Below are positions 17,632 to 25,406 of a stretch of 64,000 nucleotides of DNA, piece after piece (the first letter of the stretch is position 1; every line of letters starts with the position of its first letter). The position numbers and the translations under genes are program-made. The notes beneath the pieces are model-generated. The model did not search any database, was not told where the DNA came from, and was given only the letters and a program-made list of their open reading frames with translations. The stretch lies in NCBI RefSeq assembly GCF_000721105.1, contig NZ_JOEV01000014.1, positions 124,001 through 188,000 on the forward strand, given 5' to 3'. Source of the DNA: Streptomyces cellulosae. Its GTDB lineage: Bacteria; Actinomycetota; Actinomycetes; Streptomycetales; Streptomycetaceae.

Positions 17632-17826
17632 TTCGGTGTCGTCCGGGGCGTGAAAAGCGGGCTGTACATGCCCTTTCCGGATTCACCGAGTGCGGTGTCG
17701 AAATCCCTCTGGCGGCTCAAGGGACTGAAAAGGGAAATCCCTCATCAGTGTGATCGTGTGGATACGAATACTCCGCTCGGGTGAGGAACGTACAACCGCG
17801 TTCCGGCGCGTCGGTAGAGTGCCGCG

Positions 17827-18345
17827 GTGAACTCGACCACAAACGAAACGTGCTCTTCGCGAGCCGACGACCCGGGCACCCGGGGCGGCCTCTCATCCGT
17901 CGTCGGCTCCGTCGGCCGCAGGCGGGTACTGCTCGGACTGCTGGCGTCGGGAACCGGGGCGGCGCTCGCACCGGTCCTGACGGCGTCGGAGCCGGCCGGG
18001 CCGGCGGACGCGGGGTTCGAGGAGACATATCGCCGGCGTCGTATCGTCGGCGTCAGGGACCGCGTCGGACGATCCGCGCACGAGGGATCCGGCGGGTGGC
18101 GGGTCACCGTGGACGGACGGCCGCTGCACCTGATGCGCCGGGCGGACGGCAGCTGGATGACCATGGTCGACCACTACCAGTCCTATCCGACGCCGCTCGC
18201 CGCGGCGCGTGCGGCCGTGGACGAACTCGGCCCCACCGAGCGGCTCAGCATGCCGGGCGACAGCGCCGACCACATGACCGGCAGCGGTACGCCGAGCCGC
18301 CCCACAGGAGTCGAGGGGGACCACCACAGTGGTGTACACGCGTAA
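17827..18345 (+). CDS. melC1: Tyrosinase copper-transfer chaperone MelC1
   Basis: A 172-residue helper protein needed for copper loading and export of tyrosinase. GRRRVLLGLLASG near residues 30-42 is a twin-arginine export signal. FEETYRRRRIVG, then WRVTVDGRPLHLMRRADGSWMTMVDHYQSYPTP and AARAAVDEL match the MelC1 core closely. The protein has an unusually long N-terminus before the twin arginines (about 30 residues), so a later start is possible. The C-terminal tail after LSMPGD is longer than in the classical protein and overlaps the start of melC2 by 17 bases, which couples translation of the pair. Confidence 0.9.
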   Translation: MNSTTNETCSSRADDPGTRGGLSSVVGSVGRRRVLLGLLASGTGAALAPVLTASEPAGPADAGFEETYRRRRIVGVRDRVGRSAHEGSGGWRVTVDGRPLHLMRRADGSWMTMVDHYQSYPTPLAAARAAVDELGPTERLSMPGDSADHMTGSGTPSRPTGVEGDHHSGVHA

Positions 18346-19195
18346 GGACGTCAGCACGCTCACCCAGTCCGAGCGGCGCCGGTTCGTCACCGCGTTGCTC
18401 GAGGTCAAACGCCGTGGCGAGTACGACGAGTTCGTACGCGCGCACATCGAGTACTTCAAGCCCGACGGTGAACGCGGCCTGCGAACCGCCCACATGGCAC
18501 CCTCCTTCCTGCCCTGGCACCGCAGGTTCCTGCTGGACCTGGAGCAGGCACTGCGCCGCGTGGACGACGCGGTGACCGTTCCGTACTGGGACTGGACGCG
18601 CGATCGCACCCGAACGGCCGTACCGTGGACCGATGACCTGCTCGGCGGCACCGGGCGGAGTTCCGACCGCCAGGTCATGACCGGCCCCTTCGCGTACGGC
18701 AACGGCGGGTGGACGATCAAGGTGGGCGTCACCGACACCGCGTTCCTCCAGCGTGACCTGGGCCGCCCCGGCAATCCCCTCGCACTGCCGACGGCCAGGG
18801 ACGTGGAGGGAGCCCTCGCCGACCCCGTCTACGACACGGCGCCGTGGAACTCCACGTCAACCAAGGGGTTCCGCAACAAGCTGGAGGGGTGGGGAGCGGG
18901 GCGGGGCGCCGCCTCGTGGCGCAACCACAACCGGGTCCACCGCTGGATCGGCGGCCAGATGGTGGGCGCCGCCTCCGCCAACGACCCCGTCTTCTGGATG
19001 CACCACGCCTTCGTCGACCTCCTGTGGTCCCGCTGGCAGCAGCGGCACCCGAACGCCGGCTATCTCCCCGCGAGCCCGCTCGCCGTGGGCGACGCCCAGC
19101 ACGGTCAGGTCGTCGCACGGCAGGAGAAGATGCCGCCGTGGGACGTGACACCGGAGGAACTGCAGGACCACAGCGGCATTTACCAGTACGTGTAG
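18329..19195 (+). CDS. melC2: Tyrosinase MelC2
   Basis: A 288-residue type-3 copper monooxygenase that oxidises tyrosine to dopaquinone in melanin synthesis. CuA ligands H39, H55 and H64 (last in FLPWHRRF) and CuB ligands H200, H204 (RNHNRVHRW) and H226 (FWMHHAF) are all present. The enzyme has no signal peptide and leaves the cell with MelC1 by the Tat route, as known for this family. GTG at 18329 is preceded by GAGGGGG at 18313-18319; a second GTG at 18332 is equally usable. The length is close to that of other Streptomyces tyrosinases. Confidence 0.95.
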   Translation: MVYTRKDVSTLTQSERRRFVTALLEVKRRGEYDEFVRAHIEYFKPDGERGLRTAHMAPSFLPWHRRFLLDLEQALRRVDDAVTVPYWDWTRDRTRTAVPWTDDLLGGTGRSSDRQVMTGPFAYGNGGWTIKVGVTDTAFLQRDLGRPGNPLALPTARDVEGALADPVYDTAPWNSTSTKGFRNKLEGWGAGRGAASWRNHNRVHRWIGGQMVGAASANDPVFWMHHAFVDLLWSRWQQRHPNAGYLPASPLAVGDAQHGQVVARQEKMPPWDVTPEELQDHSGIYQYV

Positions 19196-19238
19196 GGACT
19201 GCGGGACTGCTGTGACCGCGTGACCGGTCGTGTGGTCG

Positions 19239-20198
19239 TCAGGGCAGCTGTCGTATCGGGTGGCCCGAGAGGTAGGCCCGGATGTTCTCCACCGCCTGGC
19301 CGTAGTACGTCGTGTAGTTGGCTCGGGAGACGTAGCCGAGATGGGGGGTGGCCAGGAGGCGCGGGGCGGTGCGCAGGGGGTGGTCGTCCGGGAGGGGCTC
19401 GGTGTCGTAGACGTCCACGGCGGCGCCCGCGATACGGCCCTCGTGGAGCGCGGACAGCAGGGCGTCCTGGTCGACGATGGCCGCGCGGGATGTGTTGACC
19501 AGGTAGGCGGTCGGTTTCATCAGGGCGAGTTCGGCGGGGCCGAGCAGACCGCGGGTGCGGTCACCGAGGGCCAGGTGGACGGAGACGAAGTCGCTGGTGG
19601 CAAGGAGGTCGTGCAGGGAGGGGGCGAGGTCGACGCCCACCTCGTCGGCGCGCTCCTTGGTCAGGTTCCGGCTCCAGGCGCTGACGGGCATGCCGAAGGC
19701 GAGGCCGACCCGCGCCACCCGGCTACCGATCTTCCCGAGGCCGAGCAGTCCGAGCCTGCGGCCGTGCAGGTCGGCGCCGACCGTCTGCTGCCAGGGGCCG
19801 TTCTCACGCAGGGCGGTGCTCTCCTCGACGATCCCGCGAGCGAGGCCGAGCAGCAGGGCCCAGGTCAGTTCGACGGGCGGGGCGGAGGAACTGGCCGTAC
19901 CGCACACGGTGACGCCGTGCGCCTCGGCGGCGCCGTAGTCGATGACGGAGTTGCGCATGCCGGAGGCGACGATCAGCCGCAGCCGGGGGAGGCGGGCGAG
20001 CAGCGAGGCGGAGAACGGTACGCGCTCGCGCAGCGTGACCACGATGTCGAAGTCGGCCAGCGCCGCGGCCAGGGCGTCCTCGCCGGTGAGGTGCTCGCGG
20101 AGCGTGACGACCTCCACTTCGTCCTCGATCAACGACCAGTTGGCGAACTGGGCCGCCACCCCCTGGAAGTCGTCCAGTACCGCACAGCGAAGTCGCAT
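19239..20198 (-). CDS. D-2-hydroxyacid dehydrogenase family protein
   Basis: A 319-residue NAD-dependent oxidoreductase. GLLGLGKIGSRVARVGLAFGM near residues 148-168 is the Rossmann GxGxxG motif. The catalytic Arg (VNTSRAAIVD, about 238), Glu (YDTEPLP, about 267) and His (TPHLGYVSR, about 288) follow in canonical order. Substrates of the family range from phosphoglycerate to assorted 2-keto acids, and no further assignment is possible. GGAGGG precedes the ATG. It is a single gene convergent with melC2 and separated from the permease upstream by about 170 bases. Confidence 0.85.
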   Translation of the reverse strand: MRLRCAVLDDFQGVAAQFANWSLIEDEVEVVTLREHLTGEDALAAALADFDIVVTLRERVPFSASLLARLPRLRLIVASGMRNSVIDYGAAEAHGVTVCGTASSSAPPVELTWALLLGLARGIVEESTALRENGPWQQTVGADLHGRRLGLLGLGKIGSRVARVGLAFGMPVSAWSRNLTKERADEVGVDLAPSLHDLLATSDFVSVHLALGDRTRGLLGPAELALMKPTAYLVNTSRAAIVDQDALLSALHEGRIAGAAVDVYDTEPLPDDHPLRTAPRLLATPHLGYVSRANYTTYYGQAVENIRAYLSGHPIRQLP

Positions 20199-20372
20199 GT
20201 CGTCGTTCCCTCCTCGCCGGCGACTGTACCCGTGGCGGTGCCGACCGAGGTGACGTACCGTCCGTTGCCCGTGGTGGCCGGCCGGTGGGTCGCTGTGACG
20301 TCATCCGTGGGGGCGGGGGGCCCGGTCCTGTGCACGCGGCAGGAGCTGCCCTTCTCGGCCCGGGCCGAGCGG

Positions 20373-21905
20373 CTACTGCTTCACGACGGCAGGTGACGTG
20401 CGGGTCGGCTTGCCCAGGAGCCAGAAGAGCACGCCGAGGAGCATGAAGGCGACGAGTGGGACGGTCTCCGTCAGCAGGTACTTCCAGCGCTCGCCGTGCG
20501 TCCAGCCGTCCGGGGCGTAGCCGTGGGCGAACCAGTGGTCGCCGAGTCCGGGGGCGACCAGTTGCACGCTGGCGAACAGCACGAGCAGGGTGAGCACCAC
20601 GCTGATCGTGCGGGGGAAGGGCGCCCGGTACGGACGGGGAGTGTCCGGGGCCTTCCGGCGCAGTACCGCGAGCGCCGGGAAGATGCCCAGGTAGCTGAAG
20701 AGGGTGGTGGAGATGGCGAGGCCGAGGACGGCACCGAAGAGCTTGGCGGCACTGCCGTCGGTCAGTTCGTGGGCCAGGACGAGGACGAGGGTGGAGACCA
20801 GGCCGCTGAGGATGTTGACCCGCACCGGGGTGCCGAACCGGCTGGAGATGACGCCGAGGAAACGGGGCGCGGCGCCGTCGTAGCCGGAGACGGCGAGTGC
20901 GCGGTCGGAGCCCATGACCCAGGTGACGCCGGAGGACAGCACCGTGAGGATGAACATGACCGCGGCGAGGTCCCCGAGGAGACTGCCGGCGCCGCTGAGG
21001 GTGACGGTGCCGTCGGTGGCGACCTGACCGCCGTACACCGTGAAGACCTGTCGGATCGCGTCGACGAAGCCCCCGAGGCTGGTGATGGCGTCGACCGGCA
21101 GGACGAGAAGGATGCCGAGGATCGGCAGCGCGTACAGGAGAACGGCGAGGACGGCGCTGCGGAAGATGGCGAAGGGCACGTCCTTCTGGGCGTCGGTCAT
21201 CTCGTCGCCGGCGGTGTTGGGCAGCTCGAAACCGACGTAGTTGAACATCAGGACGGGCACCAGGAGGACGAATCCCGCGTAGGTCGGGGAGAAGTCACCG
21301 AGCCCGAAACCGTGCAGGCCGTGCTGGACGCCGTAGACGACGACGGTGACGGTGAACAGGCCGAGGAGGACGAAACGGCTCCAGGCGCCGACGGTGGGAA
21401 TCCATTTGCCGACGTCGAAGGAGAGGATCGCGGCGAGCACGCCCACCCAGATGAACACGAGGGTGAAGGCGTAGAAGGCCGGGGTGCTCAGGTCCTTCCC
21501 GTCGTTGAAGAAGGCGGTGTAGGCCGTGACGGCGACGACGGAGAGCGTGCCGCCCAGCCACACGGGATTGGTGATCCAGTACAGGAAGTTGTTCACGGCA
21601 CCCGCGAGTCGCCCGAAGGCCCGGCTGGTCCAGATGTAGGGGCCGCCCTCGTCGGGGAAGGCGGCCCCGAGTTCGGCGGTCAGCAGGGCGGAGGGCACGA
21701 AGAAGACGGCGGCCAGCACGATGAGCCAGGTGAACGCCTCGGCACCCCTGGAGGCCACGCTGCCGATGGTGTCGACGCCGACGATGGTGCACAGCAGGAA
21801 GAACAGGATGTCGAAGCGGCCGAAGTGCTTGCGCAGCTTCTGCCGCTCCGCCTGGGCTGCCACCGGCGCGTCGGCCGGCTCGGATGCTATCTGGCCAGCG
21901 GTCAC
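20373..21905 (-). CDS. APC-family amino acid permease
   Basis: A 510-residue transporter with 12 or more membrane segments. TM1 carries CTIVGVDTIGSVASRG, in place of the usual GIG unwinding motif, and GGPYIWTSRAFG follows TM2, typical of the APC glutamate/GABA-antiporter-like branch. MGSDRALAVSGYDGAAPR is the conserved region before TM9. GTG at 21905 is chosen because AGGAG lies 7 bases upstream; the upstream reading frame lacks a ribosome site. The substrate is probably an amino acid or amine. No linked catabolic genes are visible to narrow it down. Confidence 0.82.
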   Translation of the reverse strand: MTAGQIASEPADAPVAAQAERQKLRKHFGRFDILFFLLCTIVGVDTIGSVASRGAEAFTWLIVLAAVFFVPSALLTAELGAAFPDEGGPYIWTSRAFGRLAGAVNNFLYWITNPVWLGGTLSVVAVTAYTAFFNDGKDLSTPAFYAFTLVFIWVGVLAAILSFDVGKWIPTVGAWSRFVLLGLFTVTVVVYGVQHGLHGFGLGDFSPTYAGFVLLVPVLMFNYVGFELPNTAGDEMTDAQKDVPFAIFRSAVLAVLLYALPILGILLVLPVDAITSLGGFVDAIRQVFTVYGGQVATDGTVTLSGAGSLLGDLAAVMFILTVLSSGVTWVMGSDRALAVSGYDGAAPRFLGVISSRFGTPVRVNILSGLVSTLVLVLAHELTDGSAAKLFGAVLGLAISTTLFSYLGIFPALAVLRRKAPDTPRPYRAPFPRTISVVLTLLVLFASVQLVAPGLGDHWFAHGYAPDGWTHGERWKYLLTETVPLVAFMLLGVLFWLLGKPTRTSPAVVKQ

Positions 21906-22398
21906 CGAAGGCTCCTGGGGTGTTCCTGGTACGGGCGGGATCCGGCCAATGATCTGCCGCCATCGCGAAACACCACAAGTGTTCGTGTACAAGTCTTGAC
22001 CATCACTTCTCCGCCCGAACGCGAAGGAAACCGCACGGAAACACCGAGGCAGGTCGAGGCGCCGGGGCCGTAAGCCTGAATCCCCTCGACCGACCCGCAG
22101 GCATGGATCACCGCTCTTCTCCGTCGCCGAAGGTCGCGGTGGCTCGGGGGGATCGGAGATGCGCGTTCGAGTCGGCCCCTTGGGCTTGGTGGCTGTTGGC
22201 CTGGGCGGTTCAGGAACCGGCGAGGCCCACCCTGTCGATCATGGCCGCCACGGGGGCCTCGTCGGGACGGGCCCGTGCGGTCGGGCCCCGAGGCCGGCGA
22301 GGGCGGCCCTGCGGGACGGAAAGCCCCCGCAGGCGGCGAAACCCTCCACAAGTGATCTGGTGAAAGGCCGAATGTCACCGATGACCTGCGAAAACGCG
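21906..22398. other. Intergenic region before island 1, nothing recognised
   Basis: About 490 bases between the permease start and the left repeat of island 1. Open frames exist in several phases, but none has a ribosome site, a recognisable product or a consistent codon bias. The permease promoter must lie in the first part. The end near 22399 is the element boundary. Confidence 0.4.
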
Positions 22399-22448
22399 GC
22401 GCCCCCGGCAGGACTCGAACCTGCGGCCAAGCGCTTAGAAGGCGCCTG
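22399..22448. repeat. attL: copy of the tRNA-Arg 3' half
   Basis: 50 bases identical to 25012-25061, covering the discriminator, the acceptor 3' strand, the T arm, the variable loop, the anticodon arm and the first bases beyond. Sequence homology to the tRNA stops after 22448, so this is an attachment-site duplicate and not a tRNA. Confidence 0.9.
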
Positions 22449-22513
22449 GTGCTTGCGATGCAACATGTGCCCTGACCTGCACGGATGCCGAGAGCAAGGT
22501 CATGCGAGCTACC

Positions 22514-22533
22514 AACTTCGACACGTATTTGAC
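22514..22533. repeat. Putative integrase arm site, left
   Basis: 20 bases that match 24848-24867 with one mismatch (core AACTTCGACACGTATT). The two copies lie just inside the two ends of the element, where arm-type integrase binding sites are expected. Confidence 0.55.
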
Positions 22534-22566
22534 TACGACGCGGCTAGAGGGATGCGTCGCCGGAGA

Positions 22567-22589
22567 GTCGAGTAAATCTCTTACTCGAC
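22567..22589. promoter_or_regulatory. Perfect 9-bp palindrome, probable PadR operator
   Basis: GTCGAGTAA (22567-22575) and TTACTCGAC (22581-22589) are exact reverse complements with a 5-base spacer. The site is 31 bases before the PadR start. A possible promoter (TCGACA at 22585-22590, TAGTAG at 22610-22615) would overlap its right arm, so a bound dimer would block transcription. Autoregulation is inferred, as is common for PadR genes. Confidence 0.65.
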
Positions 22590-22619
22590 ACATGCCTCTT
22601 CTTCTGGTGTAGTAGAGAC

Positions 22620-22934
22620 ATGGCAACTCCGCGACTGACGAAACCCACCATCGCGGTGCTAGAGGTCCTACTGGCAGCATCGGATGATGACCCGGCCTGG
22701 GGTCTGAAGATCTGCATGGAAGCCGACCTGGGATCCGGCACCGTTTACCCGATCCTCGAACGTCTCCGAAGCAACGGTTGGGTCACTAGCTACGCGGAAA
22801 GTGATCCTCACCCAGGGCGCCCTCCTCGACGTTTCTACCAACTGACGGGCACGGGTCGACTCGCGGCCGACGTGGCCCTGAAGGAGAGGGCGGCCCGGCA
22901 GGCGCGTTTCAGGCTTGCCGGAGGTATCGCATGA
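22620..22934 (+). CDS. PadR-family transcriptional regulator
   Basis: A 104-residue winged-helix regulator. The order is LTKPTIAVLEVLL (helix 1), WGLKICMEADLGSGTVYPILERLRSNGWV (recognition helix, typical PadR GTVYPxLxRLxxxGW), a wing with PGRPPRRFYQLTGTGR, and a short C-terminal helix, as in small PadR-s1 proteins. It probably binds as a dimer to the palindrome at 22567-22589. There is little room for a ribosome site, and TAGTAG lies 5 bases before the ATG, so a leaderless message is possible. The stop overlaps the next gene's ATG (22931-22934), so it forms a two-gene cargo unit with the membrane protein. Confidence 0.88.
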   Translation: MATPRLTKPTIAVLEVLLAASDDDPAWGLKICMEADLGSGTVYPILERLRSNGWVTSYAESDPHPGRPPRRFYQLTGTGRLAADVALKERAARQARFRLAGGIA

Positions 22935-23857
22935 AGAATGCGCTGATCCCCATCGCCACCAACATGGCGGCACTCTGTCTCACGGTGACGATGTTCGTCG
23001 TAGCGGACATACCCCTGAGCCTGGCTGTCGCTTGCATGGCCCTGAGCATCATCTTCATGGTGCGGCCCCTTCGAATCGCATGGGCGACGCTCCAATTCAC
23101 CCGCGGCTCGTCTAGAGCCCGACGCTTTCTCGACTCTTCTAAGAATGCGGGTCGAGGATTGGACCGGGCGGCAGCTGACCTGAGGCAGTGCCTTCAAGGA
23201 GTTAAGGCATTTCTCGAATCCGCGGACGCCGGAGAGGACTCCGCTGAGGAGGAACGGAAGAGGCGACTGGCAGAGATACAGCGGCTCACACAACTCCTTG
23301 AGGCAGCTCGTGAGCTCAGGCGTAGTGAGCATGCTCGGGCTTCGGCAGCCGTTAATGACCTTGATCGACTTCTTGAGAATGTCAAGGCCCGTACCACCCC
23401 TGAGCGCAAGTACTCTGCGACACTTGCCAACGGCCTTGTAGGCCTCGCCGTCTTTCTCGCTGGCCCCGCACATGCCTACCTGGCCGACACCTGGCGTGCC
23501 GACATGATTGGCGCGCCCGAGGACGACTTGGTCCTTTCTCCGCAACGGCGCCTGGCCCACGCTCGTGGTCTTGTTTACGCTTCGGTTCGCATCCGTGCTG
23601 GTGCCCTGATTCAGCCGCTGTGGCGTCCTGTCGACTGGCTCCTTGCTTCGAGTAAACGTGTCGACACGGTCATCGCCGTAATAGTCGGAGCGATGGCCAT
23701 CTACCTCAGCCGTAATCTCCACGAGCTACTCGTCGAAGCTTCCGGCCCCTGTGCCCTGGCGATCACCCTTCTCAAGACTGGTGCGGCGCGCCTGCGACGC
23801 GTCCGCGGTGTCGAGCTCATCGGCAGAGAACAGGCGAGTGACCGCCAAAGCGAGTAA
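22931..23857 (+). CDS. Unknown membrane protein paired with PadR
   Basis: A 308-residue protein I cannot assign to a family. Two N-terminal membrane helices (about 5-45: IATNMAALCLTVTMFVVA and LAVACMALSIIFMV) are followed by an Arg-rich stretch, then a long charged coiled coil (about 65-150, EERKRRLAEIQRLTQLLEAARELRR). Another hydrophobic segment lies near 165-185, and a fourth near 242-260 (DTVIAVIVGAMAIYLS). Codon use is less G/C-biased than in core neighbours, in keeping with transfer. ATGA overlap with the PadR gene ties its expression to the regulator. PadR/membrane pairs often respond to membrane stress or toxic compounds, but this protein does not resemble known transporters. Confidence 0.7.
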   Translation: MKNALIPIATNMAALCLTVTMFVVADIPLSLAVACMALSIIFMVRPLRIAWATLQFTRGSSRARRFLDSSKNAGRGLDRAAADLRQCLQGVKAFLESADAGEDSAEEERKRRLAEIQRLTQLLEAARELRRSEHARASAAVNDLDRLLENVKARTTPERKYSATLANGLVGLAVFLAGPAHAYLADTWRADMIGAPEDDLVLSPQRRLAHARGLVYASVRIRAGALIQPLWRPVDWLLASSKRVDTVIAVIVGAMAIYLSRNLHELLVEASGPCALAITLLKTGAARLRRVRGVELIGREQASDRQSE

Positions 23858-23915
23858 TCACAATTGCGCCCCCAAGCCGCTTCCCCGGTCGGCGGAGCGG
23901 CTTTGGGCTGGAGCT

Positions 23916-24027
23916 GCTTTGGGGCGAGTGATCATGGCCCCTTAAGCTTCCGGCGAGTCGGGCAGTCTGTGGACCTGCCCGTTAAAGCACGACGTTGGGG
24001 CCATGATCTTAGAGGCTCGCCCCAAAG
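23916..24027. repeat. Large nested dyad (cruciform-forming)
   Basis: The outer arms, 23916-23941 and 23997-24027, are imperfect reverse complements: both contain GGGGCGAG-type and ATCATGGCCCC-type blocks, with 5 extra bases in the right arm. Inside, CGGGCAG (23959-23965) pairs with CTGCCCG (23975-23981). The structure lies between the cargo pair and the integrase stump, the usual place for an origin, transfer site or terminator of such elements. Confidence 0.6.
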
Positions 24028-24241
24028 TGGCTGCCTAAAGCCGTGGAGCCGACCGCCCCAGCCACAGAGGGTGTCTCCCCCTTCATGCCCGCAGCCGCCG
24101 AGCGCGCCGCCGGGCGCGGCCAGCCGGGGCGAAGACAGAGGCAGGCCGCGCCGCAGAGGCGGCGCGCGCCCGCGCCGTGCGCGGGCCTTGATGAACGTAG
24201 GGAAAGTCTTATCCCGCTGGGATCACTGGCTGCCGTTTCGG

Positions 24242-24594
24242 CTACGCCGCTACGTCGCTCGGCGCTTGGCCATGCTCCAAGTACACCGGGGCGCTTGCCG
24301 CTCGGGCATTGATCGCCGCAAGGATCCGTCGGGCCAACCGGGGGATCGTCCGATTCGCGATCTCGCTCGGTGCCACGAACCTGACGCTCTTCAGCTCCTC
24401 GGCCTGTGGGCGGATGCCCTCAACGGCCTCCGCGGGAAGCTCACCGCCGTCGAACAGGTACAACATCTTGTCTCCCTCGCTGGCGTTAGGCGCCCAGTCG
24501 ACGGCCAGGAGGCGGCCGAGTGCCGGTGTGATCCCGAGTTCCTCCTGTACCTCTCGGCTGGCAGCCTGGAGCGGGGATTCACCGGTCTCGACGG
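24242..24594 (-). pseudogene. NUDIX hydrolase, N-terminally truncated
   Basis: About 117 residues of a NUDIX hydrolase remain. The Nudix box reads G-E-S-P-x5-REVQEELGI, so the catalytic glutamates are kept, but everything before VETGES (substrate strands and the GG of the box entry) is lost. At about 24595 the frame runs into antisense integrase sequence. NUDIX enzymes hydrolyse nucleoside diphosphate derivatives. With no start codon and no first beta-sheet it should be non-functional. An open frame continues upstream to 24742 but encodes the reverse of the integrase. Confidence 0.72.
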
Positions 24595-24613
24595 GCGCCC
24601 TGCACTTCCACGC

Positions 24614-24833
24614 CGTGATCCGGATCGGCAAGCGGGTGTACGACAACCGCCACACGCGCCTGACCAAGTGGCTCAACGACGGGATCCCACCCGCCCAGGT
24701 TGCGGAGTGGGCCGGGAACAGCGTCCCCGTGCTGCTGGCCACCTACGCCCGATGCGTGGAGGGGCAGCTTCCCGACCTGAAGAAGCGGCTCGAAGCTGCT
24801 GGGGATCTCCCCGAACGGCCCGACCTCGGCTGA
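24614..24833 (+). pseudogene. Tyrosine integrase, C-terminal fragment
   Basis: About 73 residues from the end of a phage-type tyrosine recombinase. GKRVYDNRHTRLTKWLNDG holds the RHxxx(T/S) motif, GIPPAQVAEWAGNS follows, and VPVLLATYARCVEGQ carries the nucleophilic tyrosine. The first catalytic arginine, the core-binding domain and the arm-binding domain are gone, removed by the junction with the NUDIX fragment near 24597. It lies 180 bases from attR, as expected for the element's own integrase. Confidence 0.85.
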
Positions 24834-24847
24834 GCCTCTCAGCCGAG

Positions 24848-24867
24848 AACTTCGACACGTATTCGAC
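24848..24867. repeat. Putative integrase arm site, right
   Basis: 20-base partner of 22514-22533 with one mismatch. It lies immediately after the integrase fragment and about 145 bases inside attR. Confidence 0.55.
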
Positions 24868-24978
24868 ACAGCCATCCGTGAAAACCCGGTGACAGCCGGA
24901 CAGCCCCGGAGCCTTCCCTTGATCGTCAGGGGAGTGCCCAGGGCTTCGTCGTGTCGAGCGGCAACCGCCCTGACCAGC

Positions 24979-25004
24979 AAAAACGCCCTCCCGATGGGAG
25001 GGCG
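24979..25004 (-). terminator. Terminator of tRNA-Arg
   Basis: Read on the minus strand: a perfect 9-bp GC stem (arms 24996-25004 and 24984-24992) with a 3-base loop, followed directly by TTTTT (24983-24979). It is a classical intrinsic terminator 8 bases beyond the tRNA 3' end. Confidence 0.88.
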
Positions 25005-25011
25005 GAGACTT

Positions 25012-25061
25012 GCGCCCCCGGCAGGACTCGAACCTGCGGCCAAGCGCTTAGAAGGCGCCTG
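25012..25061. repeat. attR within the intact tRNA-Arg gene
   Basis: Exact 50-bp match to 22399-22448. This copy is part of the functional tRNA gene. Confidence 0.9.
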
Positions 25062-25085
25062 CTCTATCCACTGAGCTACGGGGGC
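25013..25085 (-). tRNA. tRNA-Arg (anticodon UCU)
   Basis: A 73-base cloverleaf. Acceptor arms GCCCCCG/CGGGGGC (25085-25079 and 25020-25014) pair fully. The D stem is GCTC/GAGC. The anticodon stem GGCGC/GCGCT encloses the loop CTTCTAA, giving anticodon TCT, which reads AGA. The T arm is GCAGG-TTCGAGT-CCTGC. The discriminator is G and CCA is not encoded. It serves as the attachment site of island 1 and is followed by a good terminator. Confidence 0.96.
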
Positions 25086-25406
25086 CGGGTGTGTGGCCTC
25101 TGTCGTGGGTGCCCGGGTGTGGGCCGATCCTTGACGTCGCCGGGGACAAGGATAGGGCTCCCGCGTCCTTGACCCTGTTGCTTCGCCTCCGTGGCTCGAT
25201 GTGGAGGTTCGGTGAAGCGGTCCCGATAATCGCAGGCAGGTGCGAATCGTGCATCGCTTTTGGCGCCTCGCGCCCCGGGTGTTGTGCACTCGTTATGCCT
25301 GGACTGTGTCCGTGCCCCAGTCGCCCCTTCCGTCCGTTGTGTCCCTTCGGCGCGCAGACATGCTCATATGCTTCAGAATTCCCCTAAAATTGGGCATTCT
25401 TCGCAT
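25086..25406. other. Intergenic region upstream of dynA
   Basis: 321 bases holding the tRNA-Arg promoter (minus) and the dynA promoter (plus). An AT-rich patch near 25376-25400 contains TAAAAT at 25385-25390, a possible -10 box for dynA. No confident -35 was found. Confidence 0.4.

Larger units (their letters stand above)
22399..25061. mobile_element. Island 1: decayed integrative element in tRNA-Arg(UCU)
   Basis: A 2.66-kb segment bounded by exact 50-bp direct repeats (22399-22448 and 25012-25061). The repeats are the 3' half of the adjacent tRNA-Arg gene, as expected for integration by a tyrosine recombinase. Inside are a PadR regulator and membrane-protein pair, a large dyad, a truncated NUDIX gene and a C-terminal integrase fragment next to the tRNA. 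No replication or transfer gene remains, so the element can no longer move by itself. The tRNA gene is kept intact on the right. Confidence 0.88.

Noticed and set aside
22399..22448. A second tRNA-Arg gene
   Set aside because: Only the 3' half is present. The D arm and 5' acceptor strand are missing, so it is an att duplicate.
22159..22575. Open frame running across the left att repeat of island 1
   Set aside because: It reads through the tRNA fragment, has no ribosome site and no family resemblance.
24242..24742. An intact 166-residue NUDIX protein
   Set aside because: Its first 50 codons are the reverse complement of integrase sequence. The true gene is truncated before VETGES.
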